DNA of 64,000 nt from Triplophysa rosa. Taxonomy: Eukaryota > Chordata > Actinopteri > Cypriniformes > Nemacheilidae. Both the position numbers and the translations under genes were made by a program. The stretch lies in NCBI RefSeq assembly GCF_024868665.1, contig NC_079901.1, positions 488,397 through 552,396 of the forward strand. The letters are read 5' to 3'. A model generated the notes under the pieces. That model was not told where the DNA came from, made no database searches, and saw nothing but the letters and a program-made list of their open reading frames with translations. Positions 48,040 to 58,055 of the stretch are shown piece by piece. The first letter of the stretch is position 1; each line of letters begins with the position of its first letter.

Positions 48040-49604
48040 TCACGGGTCCACCTGTAGGGGATGTGCTAATAGTACTCTAGCCCGAGTGCCAGCTAGCCGT
48101 TTACGTTTATACAAAATGGTTCCCCCTATCTGATAAAGTTCACCGCTTCTCTTTAGGTGTTCCACACCCCAACTCCAAGCGGTACACCGGCATGTGTGGG
48201 TAGTGTGTGTGGGAACGAGGACTGGTCGCATTGTCGCGACGCGTGTTGGATACACTATGGAGTGTTAGCCCCTCTAGGAGGTGTTTTTATGTTCTTAATT
48301 TGTGCTCTTGAGTGCGTGTATGGTGCATTACGAATGGCTACGACCCGGAGCACTCTCCCGTGTCGGACATTTTAACGTTAGCCCTTATGACTGCGGTGGC
48401 GAGAGTGCTACAGCATACTGTTTTGAATATGGAAGCTGTCGCGGCTATCGCTGCTTTTTATGCATGAACGTTCAGTAGGAAGCGCGATCTAGTATTCAGA
48501 TCTGTGAGGGTAACAGAACAGCGGAGACCCTTCGCCCTCTGTCCTCTGCTCCGGCCTGAGATTTTGCTTTGAGAGTACTGGCTCTCCCTCTGGTCGATCC
48601 ACTGCATGCGATCTGTTAGTGGAGGCTTCTGTGTAAATAGCCCGCCTGTTTTGCGCATATGGGATTTACAACGCTCTCCATGCATGATGTTGAATGTGAT
48701 AGTATGTCACACGTAGACCGCATGATTATGTGCCCATCACTCTAAATGCCATTTCGTGTGCAAATGGTATGCTCTCTGCATTTCCTCTAGCCGATGGCCT
48801 CGTCGGGCGCCATCGCTCGGCATGCACCGTTAATTTATTTTGATTTGCGGGTTTGCGTGACTACTTCACGCACGCCGACTATTAGCAGCTTGCTTGTGTG
48901 ACTTGCAGGCAGTGCTTTGGGAGACTTGTGCAGTGCTCTGCAGCAGCGTACTAGCTATCTGACTGACTAGTATAGGCAGTCAAGGGGGCAGTCCTACCCC
49001 CAACTATCACTCGCACGAGCCCGTGCTTTATGACTGCATGTTTGCTGTTCAGGTAATGACTCGCGTGAGCCTGTGCCTTATACAGTATGTGACCGTGTCC
49101 TTCGCCGTCACTGTCTTTACTGCTTGGGGATGCAAACATACCAGGTTGCGCCTGTTTCCATCCTCACTATGTACACCGGTTGCCTCTGCCCTGTGTTATT
49201 TATTCTATATTGCTGGCTGCATGCCAGCGCTTAATATACAGGGTTTGTTTCTGCCTTGCTCTGCCCCGGCACTTGCCGTTTTTATACTTGTTATTCTGCT
49301 ATGTGTATTGCTACCCTGCTCAGTGTAGTGGCATAGCGTTCTTGCAAACTATGGTGGTATGGTATTCCCCAGAGTTCTGAGTGTTTTGATTAGATCCCGT
49401 AGCAGAATTTGGTATCCAATCGTCTTAGAGCCTATGTAAGGTGTACGCTGTCAGTGGGAGTTGTGCTATGCGCTACTGCCAAGAGTTATGTGGTGCACGT
49501 TATGTGTTAGCTCCGTTAAAGTTGAGCTGTTTTTCGCTGTTCTCACGGCGTGATTGAACACATTGCCCACTGCATCAGCGGAAATGATGCATTTTTCCCC
49601 CCAT
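48040..49604. other. GC-richer stretch, unclassified
   Basis: Composition differs from the surrounding AT-rich intron. It begins near TGTCACGGGTCCACCTG and runs to the 3' break of the adjoining LINE. Repeated phrases GCGTGAGCCTGTGCCTTAT / GCACGAGCCCGTGCTTTAT occur near 49012 and 49063. It may be part of an unidentified LTR or DIRS-type element. No conserved domain is visible in any frame. Confidence 0.3.
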
Positions 49605-52600
49605 TTAGAGTTTTTGTAATAAGCCTGCAGGGCAACCACCTAACAGTGCATTACAGTAGTCTAGTCTTGATGTCATGAATGCATGAATTAACTTCTCTGC
49701 ATCTGACATTGACAGCATATGACGTAGTTTAGATATATTCTTAAGATGGAAAAACGCAATTTTACAGGTGTAGGCGATGTGGCTCTCAAATGACAGATTA
49801 CTATCGAATAGAACGCCAAGATTCTTAGCTGACGATGAGGGTTTTATGGAACATCCGTCAATAGTTGAGCAGTATTCTTGGTTGTTACGTATGGCGGTTT
49901 TCGGTCCAATAAGTAACACTTCTGTTTTGTCCGAGTTCAGTAATAAAAAGTTGTTACTCATCCAGTTTTTTATATCGACTATGCATTCCATTATTCGATG
50001 GAACTGCTGTGTTTCATGAGGCTTCGAGGAAATATAAAGTTGAGTATCATCAGCATAACAGTGAAAGCTAACTCCGTGTTGCTTTATTATATCTCCTAGA
50101 GGTAGCATGTATAATGTGAAGAGCAGAGGCCCTAAGACTGAGCCCTGTGGTACACCGTACTGGACTTGCGATTTGCGTGACACCTCATTGTTTATTGCTA
50201 CAAATTGAAAACGGTCGGATAAATAAGATTTAAACCATTTCAAAGCTATTCCTTTAATGCCGACGTAATTTTCGAGTTATGTAGGAGTGTGCTGTGGTCA
50301 ATGGTGTCGAATGCAGCACTAAGGTCTAGCAGCACCAATAACGAGATACAACCTCGGTCAGACGCCAATAGCAGATCATTTGTAGCTCTGATCAAAGCAG
50401 TCTCTGTACTGTGACATGCTCTAAATCCAGACTGGAATTCTTCATTGATGTCATTCCTTTGGAGGAAGGAGCATAATTGAGTTGAAACTACTTTTTCCAG
50501 AACTTTAGATATGAAAGGTAGATTCGATATAGGCCTGTAGTTCCCTAGTTCTCTAGGGTCGAGTTGGGGTTTTTTGACAAGGGGCCTTATAACAGCCACT
50601 TTATATGCTTTAGGCACATGTCCTAATGTCAGAGATGAGTTAATAATACCAAGAAGAGGATCTATAATTTCTGGGAGCATCTCTTTCAGTAGATTTGTAG
50701 GTATAGGGTCTAGAATGCATGTTGTTGATTTAGATGATCTAATGATTTTAGACAGCTCATCGTGATCTACAGTATAAAATAATTGCATTATTTCCTTAGG
50801 GGCGCTGTAGTTAGTTTGTTCAGCGGGTTTCACTTCTGATTGCATTGCTATAATTTTTTCTCTAATATCTTGGATTTTATTTGTGAAGTAGTTCATAAAT
50901 TCATAACTGTTATGCTGATATCCAGAATCTGAAGTCGCTGACGATTTATTTTTTGTTAATTTAGCCACTGTGTTAAATAAAAACCTTGGGTTGTGCTGGT
51001 TTTCTTCTATTAGTGATGAAAAGTAGGCGGATCTAGACGTTTTTAGGGCTTTCCTGTATTTTCGAATACAATCCTTCCATACTGTACGAAATACCTCTAA
51101 TTTAGTTTTCTTAAAGTTGCGCTCCATTTTTCAGGCCGCTTTCTTTAGAGCCTGAGTGTGTTCATTATACCACGGTGTGGGACTGCCGTTTTTAATCTTC
51201 TTTAAACGTAGAGGAGCAACTGTGTCTAGCGTTGCCGAGAAGGTGGAATTAAAATTTTCAGTGGTAGTGTCAAGATCTTCAACGTTATTTCTCATGCTAG
51301 CGATTTGAGACAATTCGGGCAGATTATCGAGAAACGCACTTTTGGTAGTTGAAGTTATTGTTCTACCATATTTGTAACAATGAGTTTGATTTGTAGCCGT
51401 AGGCTAGTGAAGCAAACATAATACCAGATAATGATCCGAAATGTCTTCACTCTGCTGAAGGATTTTAACGTCGTCCACATTTATACTGTAAAACAGTATT
51501 AAATCTAAAGTATGATTAGGAATGTGAGTGGGTCCTGACACATGTTGACTAATGCCCATGGAGTTAAGAGTGTCTTTGAAAGCCATTCCTAAGGCATCTG
51601 TATCGTTATCTACATGGATGTTAAAATCACCAACGACAAGGACTCTATCTGCGGCCAGTACTAGTTCTGATAAGAACCCACCAAATTACTTAATAAAATC
51701 TGTGTGGTGCCCTGGAGGCCTATATACAATAGCTAGAATAAATTTTAAAAATGTTTTATCTTTAGTATTAGGTGTTGAAACATGAAGTACCATGACTTCA
51801 AAAGAATTGTATTTAGAGTTAGACTTCTTGGAAATGCTAAAACAGTTATTGTAAAATGCTACGACACCTCCCCCTCTGCCTTTTAGACGAGGCTCATGTT
51901 TATAATAATAATCTTGGGGGACAGATTCATTTAAAGTAATATAATCATCTGGTTTTAGCCATGTTTCTGTCAAACAGAGCATGTCTATTTTATGATCTGT
52001 TATCATATCGTTAACAAAAAGGGCTTTATTAGAGAGAGATCTAATATTTAGCAATCCGAGTCGTAACAGTTGATTATTTGTATTTTGTTCATGTTTCATT
52101 TGTTTAACGTTTATTAAATTACTTTCAAGAGATTTACGCATTATTTTATGTTTGCTAATCCGGGGGACAGACACAGTCTCTATTTTGTGATGTTTGGGAG
52201 AACGGATTATTACATTCTGTATTCTGTGACGTGAGACGGCAAGCAGACAGTCCGTTAAGACATTCTGTCTGCTCCCTGACCTGGGCCCCAGTGAGTCAAG
52301 TTTTAGCATTATTAAGACTTTTTGGCATATTTCTAGACAGGATGGAAGTCCCAGCCCAGGAGGGATGGAGACCATCTTATTTCAAGAGGTCAGGTCTGCC
52401 CTCAGAACTCTTCCAGTTATTTATAAAAACTATATCATTCTGCAGGCACCACTCAGACAACCAGCCATTTAGTGATGATAATCTGCTATAAATATCATCA
52501 CCACAATATGCAGTGAGGGGGCCAGAGAATATTACAGAGGGTATGCTGTCCAGATGGTGTACTATATAGGGGCGGTGGCCACGCCCCTGAGTGACGTCTT

Positions 52601-52628
52601 GACCGACATTGACCAGTTCCATTTTCAT
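49605..52628 (-). mobile_element. L2-like LINE, 5' part present, 3' end missing
   Basis: In - strand order there is an esterase-like N-terminal region (LNGWLSEWCLQND, then a DGLHPSW-type phrase near 52360). Next is an apurinic endonuclease domain: LGLLNIRSLSNKA, LCLTETWL, GRGGGVVAFY and SDHYLVLCLL. A linker follows, then the reverse transcriptase with [75 protein letters not shown] and SRLDYCNALL. This fits the L2 group by motif style. Stops at 51131, 51404 and 51686 and a frameshift near 50265 inactivate it. It breaks off abruptly at about 49605. Confidence 0.88.
50246..51127 (-). pseudogene. L2-like LINE reverse transcriptase, first part (open 293 codons)
   Basis: A longer open piece within the LINE contains fingers and palm motifs up to [15 protein letters not shown], the first catalytic Asp region. 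The frame then shifts and the palm continues at 50243-49605 with YADDTQLY. Not functional because of the frameshift between the two catalytic motifs. Confidence 0.85.
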
Positions 52629-52734
52629 TTCTACTGGCTTCAGTATAGGTTTGGAGAAGGGGATTCCCTATAGCGTTCAATGCAATGTCTCGTTCCCTCT
52701 CAGGGAACCGAGGTAACGACAGTAACCGGAGACG
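52562..52734 (-). mobile_element. DIRS-type terminus at the 5' end of the LINE
   Basis: On the - strand, a linker-like 27-bp segment (52708-52734; GGTAAC-GACA-GTAACC) precedes TTCCCTGAGAGGGAACGAGAC. About 125 bp later comes a TATATAG box (52562-52568), directly upstream of the LINE's first recognisable codons. The terminus matches the short DIRS units in design but not in body sequence, so it represents another subfamily. It may have been fused to the LINE or interrupted by it. Confidence 0.55.
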
Positions 52735-53160
52735 TTTCACTAGGAAAAATGCAAATTAGTATTTCATGAGCATAAACAGGTCACTCAACAAAAACACGTT
52801 TCTTGTCTGTATCTGTAATTCAAAAAATATATTATACCATGATTATTTTTAAAGGTCGAGAGGATAGGGCACATAATAATTATATAGATATCTTTAAAAT
52901 CAAAAATTTACCATTGATTTTCACACTTGCTAAAATAGGGGCAGACATGTTCTGAAATAGATTAATTTTTAATACATGTTCTAAAATGTAGTAAAATTAA
53001 TTATTTCAAGTTGAATAAACACACATGAAAAATACTTAACTGTTTTCATTTTATTGCGAATTTTCTATATATTTGTTGGTATTGACCAGTGTTAAAATGT
53101 TCCAAAATTGTGAAAATGCATAAAAAGATTTCAGTGAGTCATAGTAAATGTGTACATTTT
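52735..53160. other. AT-rich spacer, nothing recognised
   Basis: No gene and no clear element between the LINE/DIRS terminus and the foldback arm. Confidence 0.4.
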
Positions 53161-53499
53161 ATGGAAGTAAAATAGAGACAAATGTGTTTGAAGCAAAAGG
53201 ACGTGCTGAATAGCACTAACTGAAAAAAAATGCATTGTATTAACAGTGCTCACATTTTAAGGTTCTGCAATTCAACATGGTTGCATATTTAAGCTGTGAT
53301 TTTTTCAAATGTAAAAATTTCACACACAGTTTCACCGTTTAAAAATTCAATAATCAAAATTCACCTTTTAAATTTCGTTAAAAAATTCAACTTGTTTTAA
53401 AATACAACCTTTAATATTCGACAGACAAATTTCACTTCATATTATTTCGGTTTAAAAATTCGCTTCCACAAATTCAGTGGTTCAAATTCGGCTGGAAAT
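53161..53499 (+). repeat. Left foldback arm, outer part
   Basis: Inverse of about 62565-62832. It ends GGCTGGAAAT directly at the DIRS insertion point. Confidence 0.85.
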
Positions 53500-53525
53500 C
53501 GTCTCGGTTACATTTGTAACCTCGG
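53500..53525. repeat. 26-bp linker at the outer end of the DIRS insertion
   Basis: Contains GGTTAC-ATTT-GTAACC and directly abuts the target sequence at 53499. Confidence 0.85.
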
Positions 53526-53801
53526 TTCCCTGATGGAGGGAACGAGACGTTGTGTCGAACCGACAGATGGGGTTCGTCCCTGAGAACCAATCGCTTCCGA
53601 CTACTTAGAAAAGGCCAATGAAAATTGGCAAATGAAATTTGCATGCCGGACTCCGCCCTGGACATCCGGGTATAAAAGGGAGACGGCATGCATCATTCAT
53701 TCACCTTAGTTCTGAGGAGCCTGAGACCTCTCACGACTGCTGCAGAGGACAGCACGTGTTGTGGCAAGAGGACACCACGTCTCGTTCCCTCCATCAGGGA
53801 A
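53526..53801 (+). mobile_element. Short non-autonomous DIRS unit S3
   Basis: 276 bp, same termini as S1 and S2 (TTCCCTGATGGAGGGAACG / inverse). On the + strand it carries CCAAT boxes, the octamer ATTTGCAT (53637-53644) and TATAAAAGGG (53671-53680). It lies between two linkers at the 3' end of copy C and points the opposite way from it. Confidence 0.82.
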
Positions 53802-53827
53802 CCGAGGTTACAAACGTAACCGAGACG
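53802..53827. repeat. 26-bp linker between S3 and DIRS copy C
   Basis: Contains GGTTAC-AAAC-GTAACC. Confidence 0.85.
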
Positions 53828-53879
53828 TTCCCTTTCTGTCTGTCTCTCGACGTTGTGTCGAACCGACAGATGGGGTTCC

Positions 53880-54558
53880 AATGGAAAACACCATAACACG
53901 GTGCCCTGTCACAATCTCAACGAAGCGACGGTGACTGGCCTGGGCATGTCAGCAGTGAGCGTTACCGCGAAATTGTAACCTACCAGTGGGTAGGTAGGGG
54001 GTCCCAGAGCTTTCTTGAAAGGTGGGAAGGCCCCTACCTTCGGCCTCACAGGCTGCGGCCTTGTTTCTCTAACAGCGAGAAGCCGCCCGGAACCGTAAGG
54101 CCACTGGGTAAGCGCTACTTCCTCAAGCGGGGGATGCGCTACAGAGACCACTTCCTACCGGAGGGAGGAGACTAGTGGAGATACCAACATGGTCTCACCG
54201 ATGGGGGAGAACTCATGGGAAGAAAGAGCGGTTGAAGAGAAAACCGCAAGGTGGAGGTCCACCCGGGGAGGTCATGGGTTACCAAGGTGGGAACCAGCAT
54301 GAGGATACATCAGACGGAACCGCCCTGCTGGGGAGCTGCAACGTCTGGTAGCACTAGGTCCGGTTAGAGCTATGTTGCGAATAACTCAGGTGATACCCGG
54401 CCTAAGGGGCAGGGCTGCTCTGCCCAGCCCGCCCCAGAAGGTGCTTGCTTAGTGATGGATAGAGTGCCTGTTCTTCACCCAGTGGGGAATGAAGGGAGGC
54501 TGAATCGGTATACTGACCCACTCGAGAGAGGGGGAAAAGAACCGAACAGGCGTACACC
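53880..54558 (-). other. 3' untranslated part of DIRS copy C
   Basis: Homologous to 8311-8973 of copy B and 2920-3558 of copy A. No conserved reading frame. Confidence 0.75.
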
Positions 54559-55644
54559 CTACCAGTTGCCGGTCCTACATGTGGCCATGCACATGTAGGA
54601 CCGGGCTGACACAGGCTCTACGCGGAGGTTGTAAAACCTCGCAAAGGTGTTGGGTGTAGCCCAACCCGCAGCTCTGCAAATGTCTGTGAGAGAGGCCCCC
54701 CGTGCCAGAGCCCAAGAGGAGGCTACACCCCAGGTGGAGTGGGCCCTCACTCCTAGGGGGCACGGGCGATTTAGGGATTGGTAAACTGCTTTGATAGCGT
54801 CCACAATCCAGTGGGCCAACCTCTGCTTGGAGACAGCTCTCCCCTGCTGCTGACCTCCGAAACAGACAAAGAGCTGATCCGAGCTCCTGAAGCTCTGTGT
54901 GCGGTCTAAGTAGAGGCGCAGCGCGCGTACTGGACACAACACAGACAGGGTTGGGTCTTCCTCCCCTGTGGGGAGCGCCTGTAAGTTCACCACCTGGTCC
55001 CGAAAGGGAGCGGTGGGAACCTTGGGCACGTAGCCGGGCCGCGGTCTCAGGATAACGTGAGAATCCCTGGGTCCGAATTCTAGGCAGTCAGGGGACACAG
55101 AGAAAGCCTGTAGATCCCCTACCCTCTTGATGGAAGCGAGCGCCATAAGGAGAACCGTCTTCATCGTGAGATGAGGAAGAGAGGCATCCCCTAGGGGCTC
55201 GAAGGGGGGCCTGGTGAGACCTGTCAGGGTTACATCCAGGCCCCAAGAGGGTATGGAGCGCAGACGAGGCGGATTCCGCCTCCTCGCGCCCCTTAGGAAT
55301 CTAATGACCAGGTCGTGCTGCCCTAGAGACTTCCCAGCAACTCAGTTGTGATGAGCAGCAATGGCGGCTACATGCACTTTCAGTGTGGAGGGGGAGAGGT
55401 TAGTCTCGAGTCTCTCTTGTAGGAAGGACAGCACGGACCAGATCGCACAACTCCGTGGGTCTTCTCCTCGAGAAGCACACCAGGTCGAGAAGAGGCGCCA
55501 CTTGTAGGCGTACAGTCGCCTAGTGGCAGGTGCCCTAGCCTGAGAAATGGTAGCTACCACCGCCGGGGGCAGACCACTCAGGATCTCCTCGTCCCGTCCA
55601 GGGGCCAGACATGGAGGTTCCAGAGGTCTGACCTGGGATGCCAT
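54559..55644 (-). pseudogene. DIRS tyrosine recombinase, one stop and a lost catalytic Arg
   Basis: The enzyme would integrate the circular DNA copy. Starting from the ATG at 55644 the frame has 362 codons, interrupted by one TGA (55342-55344). The N-terminal SAM-like DNA-binding part includes ATRRLYAYKWRLFSTWC. The catalytic part has the first Arg box (SIKRVGDLQAFSV). The second box reads AHSTWGVASSWA, where copy B retains an Arg at the Trp position, so the HxxR arginine is lost. A single C-to-T change at a CpG explains this. The Tyr region is TFARFYNLRVEP. It overlaps the RT ORF by 67 bases in another frame, as usual in DIRS elements. Confidence 0.85.
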
Positions 55645-57620
55645 AACGTGCCCTTCCCCTGGGAAAGCAGGTCCTTCGTCAGGGGAATCAGCCAGGTGGG
55701 AGCTGTTGTCAAGAGCATTAGCTCCGAGAACCAAGTGCGTTTGGGCCAGTGTGGCGCAACGAGCAACACTTGCTGCTCCTCTTCCCTGACCTTGCACAGG
55801 GTCTGTGCAATGAGGCTCACTGGGGGGAAGGCGTACTTCCGCTTGTCCCGCGGCCAGCTGTGCGCTAGGGCATCCGTGCCGAGGGGGCCCTCGGTCAGAG
55901 AGTACCAAAGCGGGCAATGGGTGGTTTCGAGGGAGGCAAACAGGTCTACCTGGGCCTGCCCGAACTGCACCCAAATGAGCTGGACTGCGTGGGGATGGAG
56001 TCGCCACTCTCCGCGAGGCGTAGACTGACGAGAGAGCGCGTCGGCTGTCTGATTCAGGTCGCCTGGGATATACGTGGCACGCAGGGAGCGGGTCACCTGC
56101 TGACTCCACCGGAGGAGGCGTCGGGCGAGTCGTGTTAATTGCAGTGAGCGAACGCCACCCTGACGATTGATATACGCTACTGTAGTAGTGCTGTCTGACC
56201 GGACCAGCACGTGCTTGCCCTGCACGAGAGGCTGCAGCCTCTTCAGTGCGAGTAGCACGGCCCACAACTCTAGGCAATTGATATGCCAGCGCAGGTGGGG
56301 GCCCGTCCAAAGCCCCGACACTGCGTGCCCGTTGCACACTGCACCCCAACCCTGCAGGGAGGCGTCCGTTGTCACCACGACATGCCTCGTAACCTGCCCT
56401 AGGGGTACCCCTGCCCGAAGGAAAGTCATGGAAGACCACGGGGTTAAGGTGTGGCGGCAGCGAGGTGTAATCACCATCTGCCTGCTGCCGGTGTGCCACG
56501 CTCTCCAGGGAACTCGACTCTGGAGCCAGTGTTGGAGCGGCCTCATGTGCATCAACCCGAGGGGTATCACCGCCGCCGAGGATGCCATGTGTCCCAGGAG
56601 CCTCTGAAATAGTTTCAGGGGAACCGCTGACTGCGTGAAATGATCCAGGCAGTTCAACACCGACTGGGCGCGTACTACGGACAGTCGCGCTGTCATGGTG
56701 ACAGAGTTGAGTTCCATACCAAGATAGAGGATGCTCTGCACAGGGGAGAGCTTGCTCTTCTCTCGGTTGACCTGTAGTCCCAATCGATCTAGGTGCCGGA
56801 GCATCAGGTCCCTGTGTGCACACAACAGATCTCGCGAGTGTGCCAAGATAAGCCAGTCGTCGAGATAGTTGAGTACCCTCACACCCGTCTCCCTGAGGGG
56901 AGAGAGGGCGGCCTCCACGATCTTCGTAAAGACTCGTGGAGACAGAGACAGACCGAAGGGGAGGACTCTGTACTGATATGTCCGACCCTCGAAAGCGAAC
57001 CGTAGGAACGGGCGATGACGAGGGAGAATCGAGACATGAAAGTAAGCGTCCTTCAGGTCGATTGCCAGGAACCAATCCTGACATCTGACAGATGCCAGGA
57101 TGCGCTTCTGCGTGAGCATCTTGAACGGCAGCTTGTGCAGGTGTCTGTTCAGGGTACGCAGATCTAGGATGGGGCGCACCCCCCCGCCTTTTTTGGGGAC
57201 GATGAAGTAAGGGCTGTAAAACCCCTTGGACATCTCGGCTAAGGGGACGGACTCGATCGCACCCTTCGCCAGAAGGGTGGCGACCTCGCCCCGTAGTACG
57301 GGAGCATCCCGGCCTCTGACCGAGGTGGCGAGGATGCCCCGACACTTGGGCGGGTTTCTGGCGAACTGGATCGCGTAGCCGAGACGGATCGTCCTTCTCA
57401 GCCTCCGTGACGGTGTGGGCAGCTCGAGCCAAGCTCCCAGGGACCGTGACAGGGGGCTAAGGGAACGATCTGCTTCATCGACCCCCCGGGGGGTGGTTCG
57501 ATGGCTGGCAGTGCGGGTCTCTCGCCGGGAGGCCCCCGGGAAGAAGACTGGCTGTGCTGGTTTGCCTGCCTGGTGATGCAGGTCCCCGCACCGTCGATTT
57601 GAGAGTGCTGAGGGCTGCAA
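55578..57620 (-). CDS. DIRS reverse transcriptase / RNase H / methyltransferase-like polyprotein
   Basis: An uninterrupted ORF of 680 codons. The start Met is the first in frame; the true start could be downstream. Residues about 110-310 are the reverse transcriptase, with FYSPYFIVPKKGGGVRPILD, FLAIDLKDAYFHV (first Asp), LPFGLSLSPRVF and the catalytic YLDD at 252-255. Residues about 413-531 are RNase H, with acidic residues Asp419 (TTDAS), Glu451 (CLELWAV), Asp476 (RSDSTT) and Asp527 (TADALSR). Residues about 555-635 (QVDLFASLE ... YAFPPVSLI ... LLVAPHWPKRTWF) resemble the Dam-methylase-like domain of DIRS elements. It could copy element RNA into DNA in the nucleus. All key residues are present, so activity is conceivable. 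Confidence 0.92.
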   Translation of the reverse strand: MQPSALSNRRCGDLHHQAGKPAQPVFFPGASRRETRTASHRTTPRGVDEADRSLSPLSRSLGAWLELPTPSRRLRRTIRLGYAIQFARNPPKCRGILATSVRGRDAPVLRGEVATLLAKGAIESVPLAEMSKGFYSPYFIVPKKGGGVRPILDLRTLNRHLHKLPFKMLTQKRILASVRCQDWFLAIDLKDAYFHVSILPRHRPFLRFAFEGRTYQYRVLPFGLSLSPRVFTKIVEAALSPLRETGVRVLNYLDDWLILAHSRDLLCAHRDLMLRHLDRLGLQVNREKSKLSPVQSILYLGMELNSVTMTARLSVVRAQSVLNCLDHFTQSAVPLKLFQRLLGHMASSAAVIPLGLMHMRPLQHWLQSRVPWRAWHTGSRQMVITPRCRHTLTPWSSMTFLRAGVPLGQVTRHVVVTTDASLQGWGAVCNGHAVSGLWTGPHLRWHINCLELWAVLLALKRLQPLVQGKHVLVRSDSTTTVAYINRQGGVRSLQLTRLARRLLRWSQQVTRSLRATYIPGDLNQTADALSRQSTPRGEWRLHPHAVQLIWVQFGQAQVDLFASLETTHCPLWYSLTEGPLGTDALAHSWPRDKRKYAFPPVSLIAQTLCKVREEEQQVLLVAPHWPKRTWFSELMLLTTAPTWLIPLTKDLLSQGKGTLWHPRSDLWNLHVWPLDGTRRS

Positions 57621-58055
57621 AATTCATTCGATGTTGCGCCTCGCCAAGACGCAACGTCGAGTGGCCGAACACCATCTGACAGAGGGTGAGAGCGGCTGTG
57701 AAGAACACCCAGGGAGATTGGAAACTCTTTTTGTGAAAAAGTGGGCGCTAGGCCCCCGTAGTTGGAACGGGGGCAGGAACCGTCCCGGATCGACCGTCCA
57801 GCGATGACATGGCTGGAATCGGGTCAAATGGTGTTAACCTCCCTGGGGTGTCTTCCCGTCAGGGTCGCTTCTTCCTTGAAGGTTGCTGACGGGGTGGTGG
57901 TCTCCCCTTCGACGCCCTTTTCCGGGGTGCCGCCTGGGTAGGGAGCACTGGAACCGGAGCTGGCTTCGAAGAGGGCCGGGGCTGCTGGGGAGCAGAGGCC
58001 GCACGGGGAACTCGAAGGCCTACGGGCGGCCGAGTCCTGGCGGGGTAGGATATGG

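Noticed and set aside
47345..52628. One LINE split by an insertion (47345-47800 joined with 49605 onward)
   Set aside because: The two parts overlap in RT content (both contain the SRLDYCN/TRLDYCN region) and differ in sequence, so they are separate copies.
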